From Candidatus Sulfopaludibacter sp. SbA3 (GTDB lineage Bacteria; Acidobacteriota; Vicinamibacteria; Vicinamibacterales; UBA2999): a DNA stretch of 33,780 nt. The notes under the pieces were generated by a model. The model did no database searches. It had not been told where the DNA came from and worked only from the letters and a program-made list of their open reading frames with translations. Positions 22,600-30,581 of the stretch are shown here, piece after piece. The stretch is taken from assembly GCA_945876205.1 (NCBI GenBank), contig CAMCNL010000009.1, positions 1 through 33,780 on the forward strand. Direction: 5' to 3'. How positions within the stretch are numbered: position 1 is the first letter of the stretch; the number at the start of each line of letters is the position of its first letter. The translations under genes and the position numbers were made by a program.

Positions 22600-23615
22600 C
22601 GGGCCGCCCTCCATCCATCATCGGCGTAGACGCGCATCACGAGTTCCATCGCGCGCTGGGCGTCGAGTGAATTACCGTTCACCACGGGCGAGCCGGTCGA
22701 GATGCAGCGCACGAAGTCGTCCACCTCGCGCTCCCATGATTGATCCTCGTCGAAGTAGTACCGTTCTTCGCGCGGCCGTCCCCTTGCGCTGTCGACATCG
22801 TTCCAATCGCGGCGTCCGATCACGAGGGTCTCCCGCCCGTACGTCTGACTGCCGGTCAGGAATCCGTCGAGCACGAGGTATCCCTCGGTCAGGTAGATCT
22901 CCAGCCTGAAGGTGTGGTTCCAGTGGGTTGCCGAGGAGTGCAGCATCGCGACGCAGCCATCCGCGGACCTGAGGAGCGCAAAGGCGTTATCCTCGACGCC
23001 GACTTTCCAGAAGGCCTGGCCGACGAAGCTCTTGATCTCGGCAAACTCGCCCGCGAAGACCCGAAACAGATCGAGCATGTGAATGCCCTGGTCCAGCAGG
23101 ATGCCGCCGCCGGCGATGTCGGGATCCGAGCGCCAATCTCCTTCGTACCCGGGCCCCCCGGCCTTTCCGTACGTCCCGCGCATCCACATGAGCCGCCCGA
23201 GCTCGCCAGACGAAATGAGGGATTCGGACATGCGGACGCTGTCGTGTTCGCGATGGTTGAATCCGAACTTCACCGTCAGGCCTGGGAAGAGTGCCTCGAC
23301 GTCACGAATGCGTTCGATGTCAGCAACACACCGGCCGGGCGGTTTCTCCGCAAAGACATGTTTGCCGGCTTTGAGTGCGTCGACCACGAGGTCGGTTGTG
23401 ACCGCGAATGGCGTGCATACGAATACGGCGTGCAGATCCTGTCGTAGCAGATCGGCGCCGCTGCGATGCCATGTGCAGGACGGCGACACCGCGGCGGCGT
23501 CCTGAACGTATGGATCCGCCACAGCGGTCAGCTCGAGCCGAGGGTGAGCATTCACGAGCGCCGCACGGCGTCGGCCGATCCGGCCGAAGCCGATAATCCC
23601 CACGCGGTACACCAC
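22596..23615 (-). CDS. Gfo/Idh/MocA family NAD(P)-dependent oxidoreductase
   Basis: 339 residues from GTG 23615; GTG 23612 and TTG 23624, which overlaps the upstream stop as TTGA, are alternatives. Rossmann motif VGIIGFGRIGRRRAA (5-19), FVCTP (65-69), the signature AEKPPGRC (89-96) with K91, and GGGILLDQGIHMLDLFR (169-185) containing D175 and H179, the usual substrate-site residues. Proteins of this family oxidise or reduce a hydroxyl of a nucleotide sugar, for example at C3 (WlbA/WbpB type). Here it lies between the LIC12162-like gene and a methyltransferase gene. It might prepare a 3-keto sugar for amination by the DegT enzyme, but these genes are 10 kb apart. Confidence 0.9.
   Translation of the reverse strand: MVYRVGIIGFGRIGRRRAALVNAHPRLELTAVADPYVQDAAAVSPSCTWHRSGADLLRQDLHAVFVCTPFAVTTDLVVDALKAGKHVFAEKPPGRCVADIERIRDVEALFPGLTVKFGFNHREHDSVRMSESLISSGELGRLMWMRGTYGKAGGPGYEGDWRSDPDIAGGGILLDQGIHMLDLFRVFAGEFAEIKSFVGQAFWKVGVEDNAFALLRSADGCVAMLHSSATHWNHTFRLEIYLTEGYLVLDGFLTGSQTYGRETLVIGRRDWNDVDSARGRPREERYYFDEDQSWEREVDDFVRCISTGSPVVNGNSLDAQRAMELVMRVYADDGWRAAR
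22607..22612 (-). promoter_or_regulatory. Ribosome-binding site deciding the start of the methyltransferase at 22599
   Basis: On the minus strand the bases read GGAGGG, ending seven bases before ATG 22599. This strong site selects that ATG over the ATG fifteen bases upstream (22614), and it lies inside the end of the upstream gene-free stretch read by neither neighbour's critical motif. Confidence 0.6.
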
Positions 23616-23620
23616 CCGGC

Positions 23621-25408
23621 TCAAGACACAATCGCGGGCTGGGCGGGCGCCATCAGCAGCGCCTCTTTCAGGACGCGCAGCGGATGCTCCGGCATACGCG
23701 CATACTGCTCGCAGAAGGTGCGCCGAGCCTCCTGCACCGACGGCTGATTCCACCACGCCGCCACGTCGTTCCAGATTGCCGTCACGTGCTGCGCGGCGGA
23801 CTCGGGCGTCTCATGATAAATGCCCACGTGTTGAAGCAAATCGAAGTAGGGCTGGGCATCCGCTCGCAGCTCAAATGAATCCGGATTCCAGAACATCACG
23901 GTGGGGATGTTCCGTGCCAGTGTCTCGAGAAACCCGGTCGAGTTGTAGGTGTAGACGAACACGCGGCATTGGCCCAAGCGGCGCTCGATCGGTTCGGTGC
24001 TGGGATCGATCTCCACGCCGGGCCACGCCTTCTTCCATCTGGCGACGTATGCCGTGCGAAGCTTCTCGTCCAGCGCCTGATAAATGCGTACCGTGAGCAA
24101 GGCGCGAATCGGCTCGTCCAGGGCTTCGGCGAATCGCAGTTGCTCCGCCACGAACGCGGCAGACTGGTTCGCACCGACGGGCCAACTCATACTCCTGAAC
24201 GTGAACAACCGTATGGACACGGTCACCAGGAGGAGATTGCCAGACGGATTCCACGTCCCGACCGGTTTGCTGACATTGGTGAGAATGACCGCGGGTTGAA
24301 TCTGAGGCCGCGCATCCCGCCATCCCCAGGACAGGTAGCGATCAGAGATCTCCACCTGGTGGTCCTCGCCGGCGACCCGTTTGCCGATGCCGATGAGTCC
24401 TCCGTGCTGACCGATCACCAACGGGTAGCCCGCCTCGGTCTTCTCCGCGGCCCACTCCTGAAACACATCGCAGTACATGAAGAGATTCGACGTGAAGATC
24501 ACTTTCGGTTTGGAGGGCCAGGGAAGGCGTCCGGCTGCCCGCTTGAGATTCTGATAGCCCTCGACGTAGACCGTGGGGATCTGTTCAGGAATCATCGAGG
24601 CGGCGAATCGAACGAAGGCGTCGGTGCTGTCGCTGAGGACCGTGAGGCGCCGGCGTCGCGACAGGTCTGCCGGCTCGGCCTCCACCGCTGGCCGCGTCCA
24701 CCGCTTGGGCACCTGTCCCAGTGCCAACTGAAGCTTCATCTCGTCGCGAATCGAGAGGTAGCTGTGAATGATCAGCGCCTCGTCGCTCCTGGTGAACCGA
24801 GCGAGCAGCGAGGAAGTGAAATCGCGGACGGCCGTCCGCGCGGCTCGCCGAACGCTCTGGCGCAGGCGCGGCGCCGGCGTCGGCGTACTCTCTACGGGCG
24901 CAGGTATACGCCGCCACGGGATCCTGTTCTGGTGCTCGATCGCTCTCCCGAACAAGTAGTGGTTCGACGCGATGTCGTGGTACGCGCCACCCCGCAATTC
25001 CGCCGGGATGGTACTGCCGGGAGGAAAGTCGTAGATGAGCGTCTCATCGATGTCGTAGGCGTCTGCCGCCTTCTCTACCATCGTCCACCGGTCAAAGAGC
25101 ACGTGCAGGAAGACATATAGCCACGGCCCCACCAATATCCGCCAGTAGCGCGTGGACTTGTCGGTGTCGTGATGCTCGTTGAGGGCTGTGCCCGTTCTGC
25201 GCAACAGGTCTTCGTAGACAGCGTGGAGATACAGGCAATCGTCGTCGTAGCGTTGCCGATCGTCCCAGTGAAAGGGAACGACCTCGGCGTCAAGATGTTC
25301 CCACGCCGCGCGCCGGTCATACAGGCGGCACCATTCGCCAAGGAACAGCAGCGGACGATCCTGGCGCCACGTACCTTCGTCTGCAGTAGTAATCAGGAAT
25401 CGCTTCAC
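23621..25408 (-). CDS. LIC12162-family (TIGR04331-type) putative surface-glycan transferase
   Basis: 595 residues from GTG 25408. The N-terminus is strongly characteristic of the LIC12162 family: FLITTADEGTW (4-14), LLFLGEWCRLYDR (20-32), LNEHHDTDKSTRYWRILVGPWL (76-97), and the middle GQHGG (333-337). A second Rossmann-like half has YTYNSTGFLETLARNIPTVMFW (486-507), the donor-site layout of GT-B glycosyltransferases. The family is named for a Leptospira protein, is common in loci with nonulosonic acid genes, and its chemistry is, to my knowledge, not established; transfer of an activated sugar acid is a reasonable guess. No transmembrane segments. It begins 20 bases after the methyltransferase stop and ends 5 bases before the oxidoreductase GTG. 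Confidence 0.83.
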   Translation of the reverse strand: MKRFLITTADEGTWRQDRPLLFLGEWCRLYDRRAAWEHLDAEVVPFHWDDRQRYDDDCLYLHAVYEDLLRRTGTALNEHHDTDKSTRYWRILVGPWLYVFLHVLFDRWTMVEKAADAYDIDETLIYDFPPGSTIPAELRGGAYHDIASNHYLFGRAIEHQNRIPWRRIPAPVESTPTPAPRLRQSVRRAARTAVRDFTSSLLARFTRSDEALIIHSYLSIRDEMKLQLALGQVPKRWTRPAVEAEPADLSRRRRLTVLSDSTDAFVRFAASMIPEQIPTVYVEGYQNLKRAAGRLPWPSKPKVIFTSNLFMYCDVFQEWAAEKTEAGYPLVIGQHGGLIGIGKRVAGEDHQVEISDRYLSWGWRDARPQIQPAVILTNVSKPVGTWNPSGNLLLVTVSIRLFTFRSMSWPVGANQSAAFVAEQLRFAEALDEPIRALLTVRIYQALDEKLRTAYVARWKKAWPGVEIDPSTEPIERRLGQCRVFVYTYNSTGFLETLARNIPTVMFWNPDSFELRADAQPYFDLLQHVGIYHETPESAAQHVTAIWNDVAAWWNQPSVQEARRTFCEQYARMPEHPLRVLKEALLMAPAQPAIVS

Positions 25409-25428
25409 TGCGTTTAGGGAACCGGACG

Positions 25429-26355
25429 CTACGCTGAAGGATTCTTTCTCGAAAGAGCACGATAGCGGAACCGTCTAACTGCGCCCACCATTCGTCTCGT
25501 CACGGCTCGGTAGATACGAACCGACAGGATTGGAGATGGGGGGAAATGCTCGACAGGCGACGCGAGGAGACTCGACGCCACGCGATCAACATGGCTGACG
25601 CTGAACGAGACTGATTTCGGCTGACTACGCTGCGCCACAACACCCAGCTGGTCATACGTGCGATTCGAGCCGGGTGCGCATTCGGTCATGGCTAGAATTC
25701 TGAAACCAGCTTTCTCCAGCATTTGCCGCAGCGTGTGCGAGGTATAGAGGACTGCGTGACCCTGACAGATCTGTGTTGCGTGAATGTTGCCCAGATTCGG
25801 CGTGTCGATCTGAAGAAGGCCGTCGGGCTTCAGAGCCTTCCAGACTTCGAATAGCCAGGGCAGCGGATCGGGAATGTGCTCGAACACGTGATATGCAATG
25901 ACCAAATCCAGAGTGCCAGGCCCGACGGCGTCGGCCGTAAACCAATCGGGCCGAATCTCAACCCCATACGTCTCTTTGGCGAATGCATGGAATCGTTGAT
26001 CTGGGTCATAGCCAACCGCCTGCCACCCCATCTCTGTCAGCACTTTCACGGCCGACCCGTCTTTCGTGCCGATGTCGACGGCGCGCCCTCTGGGAACCGA
26101 TGCGTACTGTGCCAACCAGTTGAGACGAACGCGATTGGTAGGCAGCTTCCAGCGTGTATAGCGGTCGAACGATTCCCATGAGAGCGGAGGATCAGGTCGT
26201 GGACGCGGCTCATGATGAAACACCAGGCCGCAACGCTGGCACTGGACGTAAGGGGGAGCGTTGACGACGCAGGACGCGACACTGAGTCGGAGCCTCCTGG
26301 CCACATCGGAGCACAGCGGACATGCTTCCGGGCTCACGTATTCTGCGCCATTCAT
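25429..26355 (-). CDS. Class I SAM-dependent methyltransferase with N-terminal zinc ribbon
   Basis: 308 residues from ATG 26355. Zinc-type cysteines C12, C15 (CPLCSD) and C39, C42 (CQRCGLVF) precede a SAM fold: AVDIGTKDGSAVKVL (92-106), VGYDPDQ (114-120), LDLVIAYHVFEHIPDPLPWLFEVWKALKPDG (149-179) and QIDTPNLGN (182-190). The motif I reads VDIGTKDGSA, with threonine-lysine where GxG is usual but the final glycine kept. This arrangement is common in sugar methyltransferases of the Methyltransf_23 type. By eye its base composition is less G+C-rich than the genes on either side. It stands after a 101-base gap, so it may belong to a unit with the radical SAM enzyme. Confidence 0.85.
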   Translation of the reverse strand: MNGAEYVSPEACPLCSDVARRLRLSVASCVVNAPPYVQCQRCGLVFHHEPRPRPDPPLSWESFDRYTRWKLPTNRVRLNWLAQYASVPRGRAVDIGTKDGSAVKVLTEMGWQAVGYDPDQRFHAFAKETYGVEIRPDWFTADAVGPGTLDLVIAYHVFEHIPDPLPWLFEVWKALKPDGLLQIDTPNLGNIHATQICQGHAVLYTSHTLRQMLEKAGFRILAMTECAPGSNRTYDQLGVVAQRSQPKSVSFSVSHVDRVASSLLASPVEHFPPSPILSVRIYRAVTRRMVGAVRRFRYRALSRKNPSA

Positions 26356-26431
26356 GACGGTCCTTCAGAGTCAGCGTGCCGTATGAGTGACGGCGCTGAG
26401 GCAATATGCTTCGACAAGGTTGAATAACGTT

Positions 26432-26451
26432 CCGATCGTCGCCGCGATCGG
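26432..26451 (-). terminator. Hairpin just after the radical SAM gene; weak terminator or RNA-processing candidate
   Basis: A perfect 7-base inverted repeat, CCGATCG ... CGATCGG, with a 6-base loop, begins 5 bases after the radical SAM stop codon (minus-strand direction). What follows (AACGTTATTC) has only short T runs, so it is not a convincing intrinsic terminator; it could stabilise or separate transcripts. It lies in the longest gap of the window (26356-26456). Confidence 0.3.
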
Positions 26452-26456
26452 TCTGG

Positions 26457-28268
26457 TCAGCCGGCCGGCTGCAGAGGGATCACCTTCCGGCCGGCGTGCG
26501 GGTCTGGCAACGCCCGGTCGGAGATTTCAGTGATAGGCACGGCGACGTCACTCGCGGCCGGAGGGGCTTTGGCCGCGGCGTAGAGCGCGTCGGTAACAAT
26601 CTGTAACTGGCTCTCGCTCAGCGCCAGCGAGTACGCTTCGCCGAGGATACTGGGTACATCGAGCTCGCCATTCAGGTAGTCGACGCGATCCGCGGCGGCG
26701 AGCAGGCTCTCCAGCGACGTCGTCGCGATTTCTTCCTTCGAGAGGTAGGACACGACGAACCGGTGCAGTATCCGCCGCAGGCTCAGGCCCACTTTGCTTG
26801 GGGATTCAGCCAGCTCGACCATCGGCCAGAGCGCCTCGGGCACGTGCAGATAGATATTGAACGTGCCCTGAAGGCCTTCCAGCTCGTCGGGACTCATCTT
26901 CGAGAGGCGCAGTTCCTTCGCCATCGACACCGGCAGTATCTTGCCGTCGGCGCCACGAACCGGAATCTTGTGCTCGATCTGAATCGGCGTGCCCGGATAG
27001 GGGAACAGAATATAGATGTTGCACGCCGAGGTTCCGATGCGGCGATTCAGCTTGATGGTCTCGAACACGTTGTCGCGCGTCTCGTCGGGAAAGCCGATGA
27101 TGTTGAATGTCGAGAGGCGGATCCCATTCTTCTGGACGATCTTGAGGCGCTCGACCAGTTGGTCGTCCTTGTAATTGCGCCTGACACGGCGGCGGATAGC
27201 CTCGTTGCCACTTTCCACCCCCACACTCATCGCCACGCACCCCATGTCTCGCGCCAGCTTGACCTTCTCCTCTGTGATCGTATTCGGCATGACCGAACAG
27301 CCGAACTTGATCCCGAGCTTCTTCAATCCGTCGCCAAGTTCTTCCAACCGGTCCACCCTCGGAAACAGAAATGAGTCGTCCGCGAACTTGATCCACGAGA
27401 CGCCAAACTTCTCCTTCAGCTCGGTCAGGTGACTGATCGTGACCGATACCTTCTGCTGCCTGAAGTAACCCGCGCTGCCGCCGGTCATGTCCGACACCGT
27501 CGGGTCGACACAATACGTGCACTTCATCGGGCAGCCTCGTGACTGCACGTAGAAGGAGCCCTGGTAGATCTCGCCTTCGAACGGACGGTGCAGGTGACGA
27601 CGGTCGAACAGTCCCCAATCGGGGCACGGTAGTTCGTCATTGTCTACACGGGGTGCCGGAGGGGTGTGCCTGATGGCGCCATTCGGCATCTTGAATGCCA
27701 TCCCCGCCACGTTGGTGTAGTCCTTGCCGGCGTCCATGAGGTCGCACAGTTCCACCATGACGTGATCGGCCTCGCCGATACAGGCGATGTCGATTTCCCT
27801 CTGCGCCAGGCAGTCGTCAACCGCGATGGTGGGATGAATGCCGCCGACAATCACCTTGCAGTCGTACTTGACCATTCGCAGGAGGTCCAGGCAGAAGTCG
27901 AACGTCGAGGTCATCGTCGAAATGGCAATCAGATCCGGCTTGAAGGAATCGATCGCTCTCTGGAATTCCTCTCGATACGAAACGACCGGGTCATCCATCA
28001 CGAGGTCGGCAATCGTATAGGCAGTGAGCTTCATCGAACTGATGCCAGATCGGTCGGCCTCTTTCTCGCCCAGGCCGCCGTGTGTCTTCTGGTGGAGCGC
28101 CTTTGCGTCGAAGGTGCGGGCATTGAAGTCGGGATCGGTCTTCATGAACGTCGTATCCACGAGCGCCGTCTTGTGGCCATGGCGTTTCAGGTTGGCCGAC
28201 AGCATCGAGATCCCGCCTGGAATCCCAATATTGAGGTAGTGCTCCGGATAGAGGAAAAGTACGTTCAT
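26457..28268 (-). CDS. Radical SAM enzyme with N-terminal B12-binding-type domain
   Basis: 603 residues. The N-terminal 200 residues have the cobalamin-binding Rossmann pattern of BchE-type enzymes: MNVLFLYPEHYLNIGIPGGIS (1-21), PDLIAISTMTSTF (111-123), VIVGGIHPTIAVDDCL (139-154) and DIACIGEAD (160-168). The DxHxxG lower-axial motif is not obvious, which is common in this group. The radical SAM core carries C246-x3-C250-x2-C253 (SRGCPMKCTYC). SVGVESGNEAIRR (348-360) and IIGFPDETRDN (390-400) are the usual GGE-like and later strands. Such enzymes perform C-methylation or radical rearrangement of unactivated carbons. The C-terminal 120 residues are unassigned. A clear GGAGA ribosome site is about 8 bases before the ATG. 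It is separated from neighbours by 85 and 101 bases. Confidence 0.9.
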   Translation of the reverse strand: MNVLFLYPEHYLNIGIPGGISMLSANLKRHGHKTALVDTTFMKTDPDFNARTFDAKALHQKTHGGLGEKEADRSGISSMKLTAYTIADLVMDDPVVSYREEFQRAIDSFKPDLIAISTMTSTFDFCLDLLRMVKYDCKVIVGGIHPTIAVDDCLAQREIDIACIGEADHVMVELCDLMDAGKDYTNVAGMAFKMPNGAIRHTPPAPRVDNDELPCPDWGLFDRRHLHRPFEGEIYQGSFYVQSRGCPMKCTYCVDPTVSDMTGGSAGYFRQQKVSVTISHLTELKEKFGVSWIKFADDSFLFPRVDRLEELGDGLKKLGIKFGCSVMPNTITEEKVKLARDMGCVAMSVGVESGNEAIRRRVRRNYKDDQLVERLKIVQKNGIRLSTFNIIGFPDETRDNVFETIKLNRRIGTSACNIYILFPYPGTPIQIEHKIPVRGADGKILPVSMAKELRLSKMSPDELEGLQGTFNIYLHVPEALWPMVELAESPSKVGLSLRRILHRFVVSYLSKEEIATTSLESLLAAADRVDYLNGELDVPSILGEAYSLALSESQLQIVTDALYAAAKAPPAASDVAVPITEISDRALPDPHAGRKVIPLQPAG

Positions 28269-28353
28269 CGGTTCAATCTCCGCGCTGCACGGTCAAGCTG
28301 CTCGGCAGCATAGCCTTCTTTGAGAGGAATACAAGATCCTGCCCGGGCCGGCA

Positions 28354-29394
28354 TCAAGGTCTTCCACCGAGCATTCCGAGGTCAATGCCGGAGCCCCGTG
28401 GAATCGCCTTCGAGGCCAGTAGACCTAGCACTGAATCGTAATAGGCCGGCTCGAGGCCGGTGGTTCCTGGAGACGGACGAAGAATTCCCGAGTTCTCCAG
28501 CGTGAAGAGCTCTCCGGCGGCGATATCGCGCACCGCGACGATACACCTCCTGAACAACTTCGCGTTCTCGCCTTCGGCAGGCGCCGGACGCTTCGCGGAG
28601 TCGCCGAGCATCGCTTCGGCGGACCGGATAGCCGAGAGGAACTCTCTGAATTCACCGGGCTCTGCGGCAAAATGGTGCTCCGGGCCAGGCCGAGCGCGGT
28701 CCAGGGTGATGTGCTTCTCGATGATCTTTGCTCCGCGCGCGATGGCTGCGACGCTGGCCACGACGCCACGGGAGTGATCGGAGAACCCGACCACGGCGCC
28801 TGTGGCGGCCGCCAGCGTGTTAATGGCGCGCAAATTCAACGAGTCCGGCGGCGCCGGATAGAGGCTGGTGCACTGCAGGACGCCGAGTTCCTCTTGGCCG
28901 TGCTGGCGGCACCACTCGACGGCCCGCACCACGGCATCCAGGTAGCTCATCCCCGTTGACAGGACGATCGGCACTCCGAGCGAGCATGCGATCTTGAGAT
29001 GATGCACATCGGTCAGCATGCCCGACGAGATCTTCACGAGCGGCATCTCCAGCTGTTTGACCAGCTTCAACGATGCCGTATCGGGCGTTGCGAAAAACGC
29101 CAGGCCAAGGCCCCTGGCATACGCGCCCAGCCGCGCGTAATTATCGAGCCCGAGATCCATGCGCTGGTAGATCGCGTACGAGGGATGCTCAGGGGAATAG
29201 TTGCGGTCGGGATTGAGAATCTGCAGCTTTACGGCATCGGCACGCGCTTCGGCAGCGGCGGCAATCAGTTCACGAGCCGTCTCGACGCTGCCGTCATGAT
29301 TCACGCCGATTTCGGCGATCACAAAAGCAGGTGCGTCTCCGCCGATCTGCCGGCCGGGTCCAAGCGTGAATTTCGATGAGCCTGGAGCGTTCAT
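28354..29394 (-). CDS. neuB: N-acetylneuraminate/nonulosonic acid synthase (NeuB/SpsE family)
   Basis: 346 residues, the usual length. The TIM-barrel domain has FVIAEIGVNHDG (24-35), DAVKLQI (53-59), VKISSGMLTDV (120-130), STGM (146-149), FSDHSRG (204-210) and IIEKHITLDR...PGPEHHFA (224-242), all family signatures. A SAF/antifreeze-like domain with RRCIVAVRDIAAGELFTLENSGILRP (282-307) ends the protein. It condenses phosphoenolpyruvate with a 6-carbon amino sugar to form a 9-carbon 2-keto-3-deoxy acid such as Neu5Ac, legionaminic or pseudaminic acid. Which one is unclear: no NeuC, PseG/LegG or clear NeuA is in the window. ATG overlaps the PhyH-Rieske stop by four bases. Confidence 0.91.
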   Translation of the reverse strand: MNAPGSSKFTLGPGRQIGGDAPAFVIAEIGVNHDGSVETARELIAAAAEARADAVKLQILNPDRNYSPEHPSYAIYQRMDLGLDNYARLGAYARGLGLAFFATPDTASLKLVKQLEMPLVKISSGMLTDVHHLKIACSLGVPIVLSTGMSYLDAVVRAVEWCRQHGQEELGVLQCTSLYPAPPDSLNLRAINTLAAATGAVVGFSDHSRGVVASVAAIARGAKIIEKHITLDRARPGPEHHFAAEPGEFREFLSAIRSAEAMLGDSAKRPAPAEGENAKLFRRCIVAVRDIAAGELFTLENSGILRPSPGTTGLEPAYYDSVLGLLASKAIPRGSGIDLGMLGGRP

Positions 29395-30581
29395 GCGAGT
29401 TTGACGAACACGCGATCCCCTTCGACACGGGTCTGATGGCGGCGGACCGCGAAGGACGGATCATCGGTACACGCCCCGGTCTCGAGATCGAAAGACAAGC
29501 AATGCCCCGGACACGTGACCCTGCCGTCACGCTGCGGCCCGTTCGCGAGACGGTAGTAGAGATGGGGGCAGACATTGTCCAGTGCGATGATGTCCGAGCC
29601 TCGGCGGAAGAGCGCTATTTCTTTCTCACCGATCCGGATGCTGAAGCCCTGACCTCCAGCGATCTCGCTCTGCGCGCATGCATCGGTCCAGTCGTGATAG
29701 GACGCCGCACGAACCGGCCTCGGCAGGCGCGTGTGGTGCGACCCCTCGGAGTCCGTGGGCGGCGCGGCCACCGTTTCGTGACTCTCGATGAAATCGGGTT
29801 CCGGGCGATCGAGCTCGCTCGCACGTAGCCACTGGTCGCGATTGGTGCTGGCAAACTGCGGCCAGTACCGGGGCGTGTCGAGCGCGATTCGGCCGGAGAC
29901 AGCGACCCGCGTCACGTCGGTCGTATTCAACCGTGTCCCGTGAAGCTCGTCCGCTCCGAAAAGCACGCAGTCTCCCGGCCGCATGTCGAAGGTCTGCGGC
30001 ACAACTGGAAGATTCGCCTCATGCGTAGCATAGAACGGCGTCGTGCTCAGGTGAGGCAACTCGATGTCCTCGAATCCGGGAAACACGGTGATGCCTGCGG
30101 CGGCCGGAACCTCGTCGATCGCCATCCACACATTGAGCAGATTCACGGAATCGCCCGCCCAGGAGTCACGATGGGGCGCGTGGCTGCCGAACTTGTACTT
30201 CAGCGCGTCGACGTCACGGCGTCGTACGTGGTACCCAGGCCGGTCCCGGTAGGTGCTGAATGGCGGCACGATCCGGAGAAATACCTCTCGCAGCAGATAG
30301 AATCCGCCGTCCATCCCCATTTCATCCTTGGCGACGGTCGCCATCATCCGCCACATGTCGGATTCGCAGGGACGACTGGTGTAGAACGCCTCGGTGATCC
30401 GCGCGATGTCGTCTAGCGGTACGTGACGATGCAGGTAGCGCAGGCCCTCTACCCGCACCGCTGCGGCCACGGCCGCCCCGGAGATTCGTTCGATGCACGA
30501 CAGCGCGTGATCCTGCAACGTTCGAAGCATGTCTTCGCGCTGTGGGGTGTGCCTCGCAAGTACAGCGGCAGAGTGCGGCAT
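29391..30581 (-). CDS. Fusion: PhyH Fe(II)/2-oxoglutarate dioxygenase + C-terminal Rieske [2Fe-2S] domain
   Basis: 396 residues in one frame. Residues about 40-260 are a phytanoyl-CoA dioxygenase-type fold: APHRDSW (135-141) supplies H137 and D139, VNLLNVWMAIDEVPAAAGITVFPGFE (146-171) is the usual core, and DELHGTRLN (211-219) supplies the distal H214, with R225 as probable 2-oxoglutarate ligand. Residues about 295-396 are a Rieske domain with both cluster motifs, C338-P-H340 and C357-P-G-H360, 16 residues between them, inside the standard VCPH...LANG...CPGHCLSFDLETG pattern. This differs from classical Rieske oxygenases, whose cluster is N-terminal and whose iron centre is not a PhyH fold. 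ATG directly follows the LeuA-like TAG with no spacer. Confidence 0.9.
   Translation of the reverse strand: MPHSAAVLARHTPQREDMLRTLQDHALSCIERISGAAVAAAVRVEGLRYLHRHVPLDDIARITEAFYTSRPCESDMWRMMATVAKDEMGMDGGFYLLREVFLRIVPPFSTYRDRPGYHVRRRDVDALKYKFGSHAPHRDSWAGDSVNLLNVWMAIDEVPAAAGITVFPGFEDIELPHLSTTPFYATHEANLPVVPQTFDMRPGDCVLFGADELHGTRLNTTDVTRVAVSGRIALDTPRYWPQFASTNRDQWLRASELDRPEPDFIESHETVAAPPTDSEGSHHTRLPRPVRAASYHDWTDACAQSEIAGGQGFSIRIGEKEIALFRRGSDIIALDNVCPHLYYRLANGPQRDGRVTCPGHCLSFDLETGACTDDPSFAVRRHQTRVEGDRVFVKLA

Noticed and set aside
26432-26451. Intrinsic terminator after the radical SAM gene
   Set aside because: Kept only as a low-confidence hairpin because the following bases lack a T tract; strong termination here would cut the array.
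28269-28353. Possible promoter (TTGTAT, 16 bases, TATGCT on the minus strand) and a GCTGC-TCG-GCAGC mini hairpin (28297-28309) between NeuB and the radical SAM gene
   Set aside because: The -35 matches only TTG and the -10 four of six bases; the stem has five pairs with no T run. Not better than chance, though the gap is a reasonable place to look for a start site.
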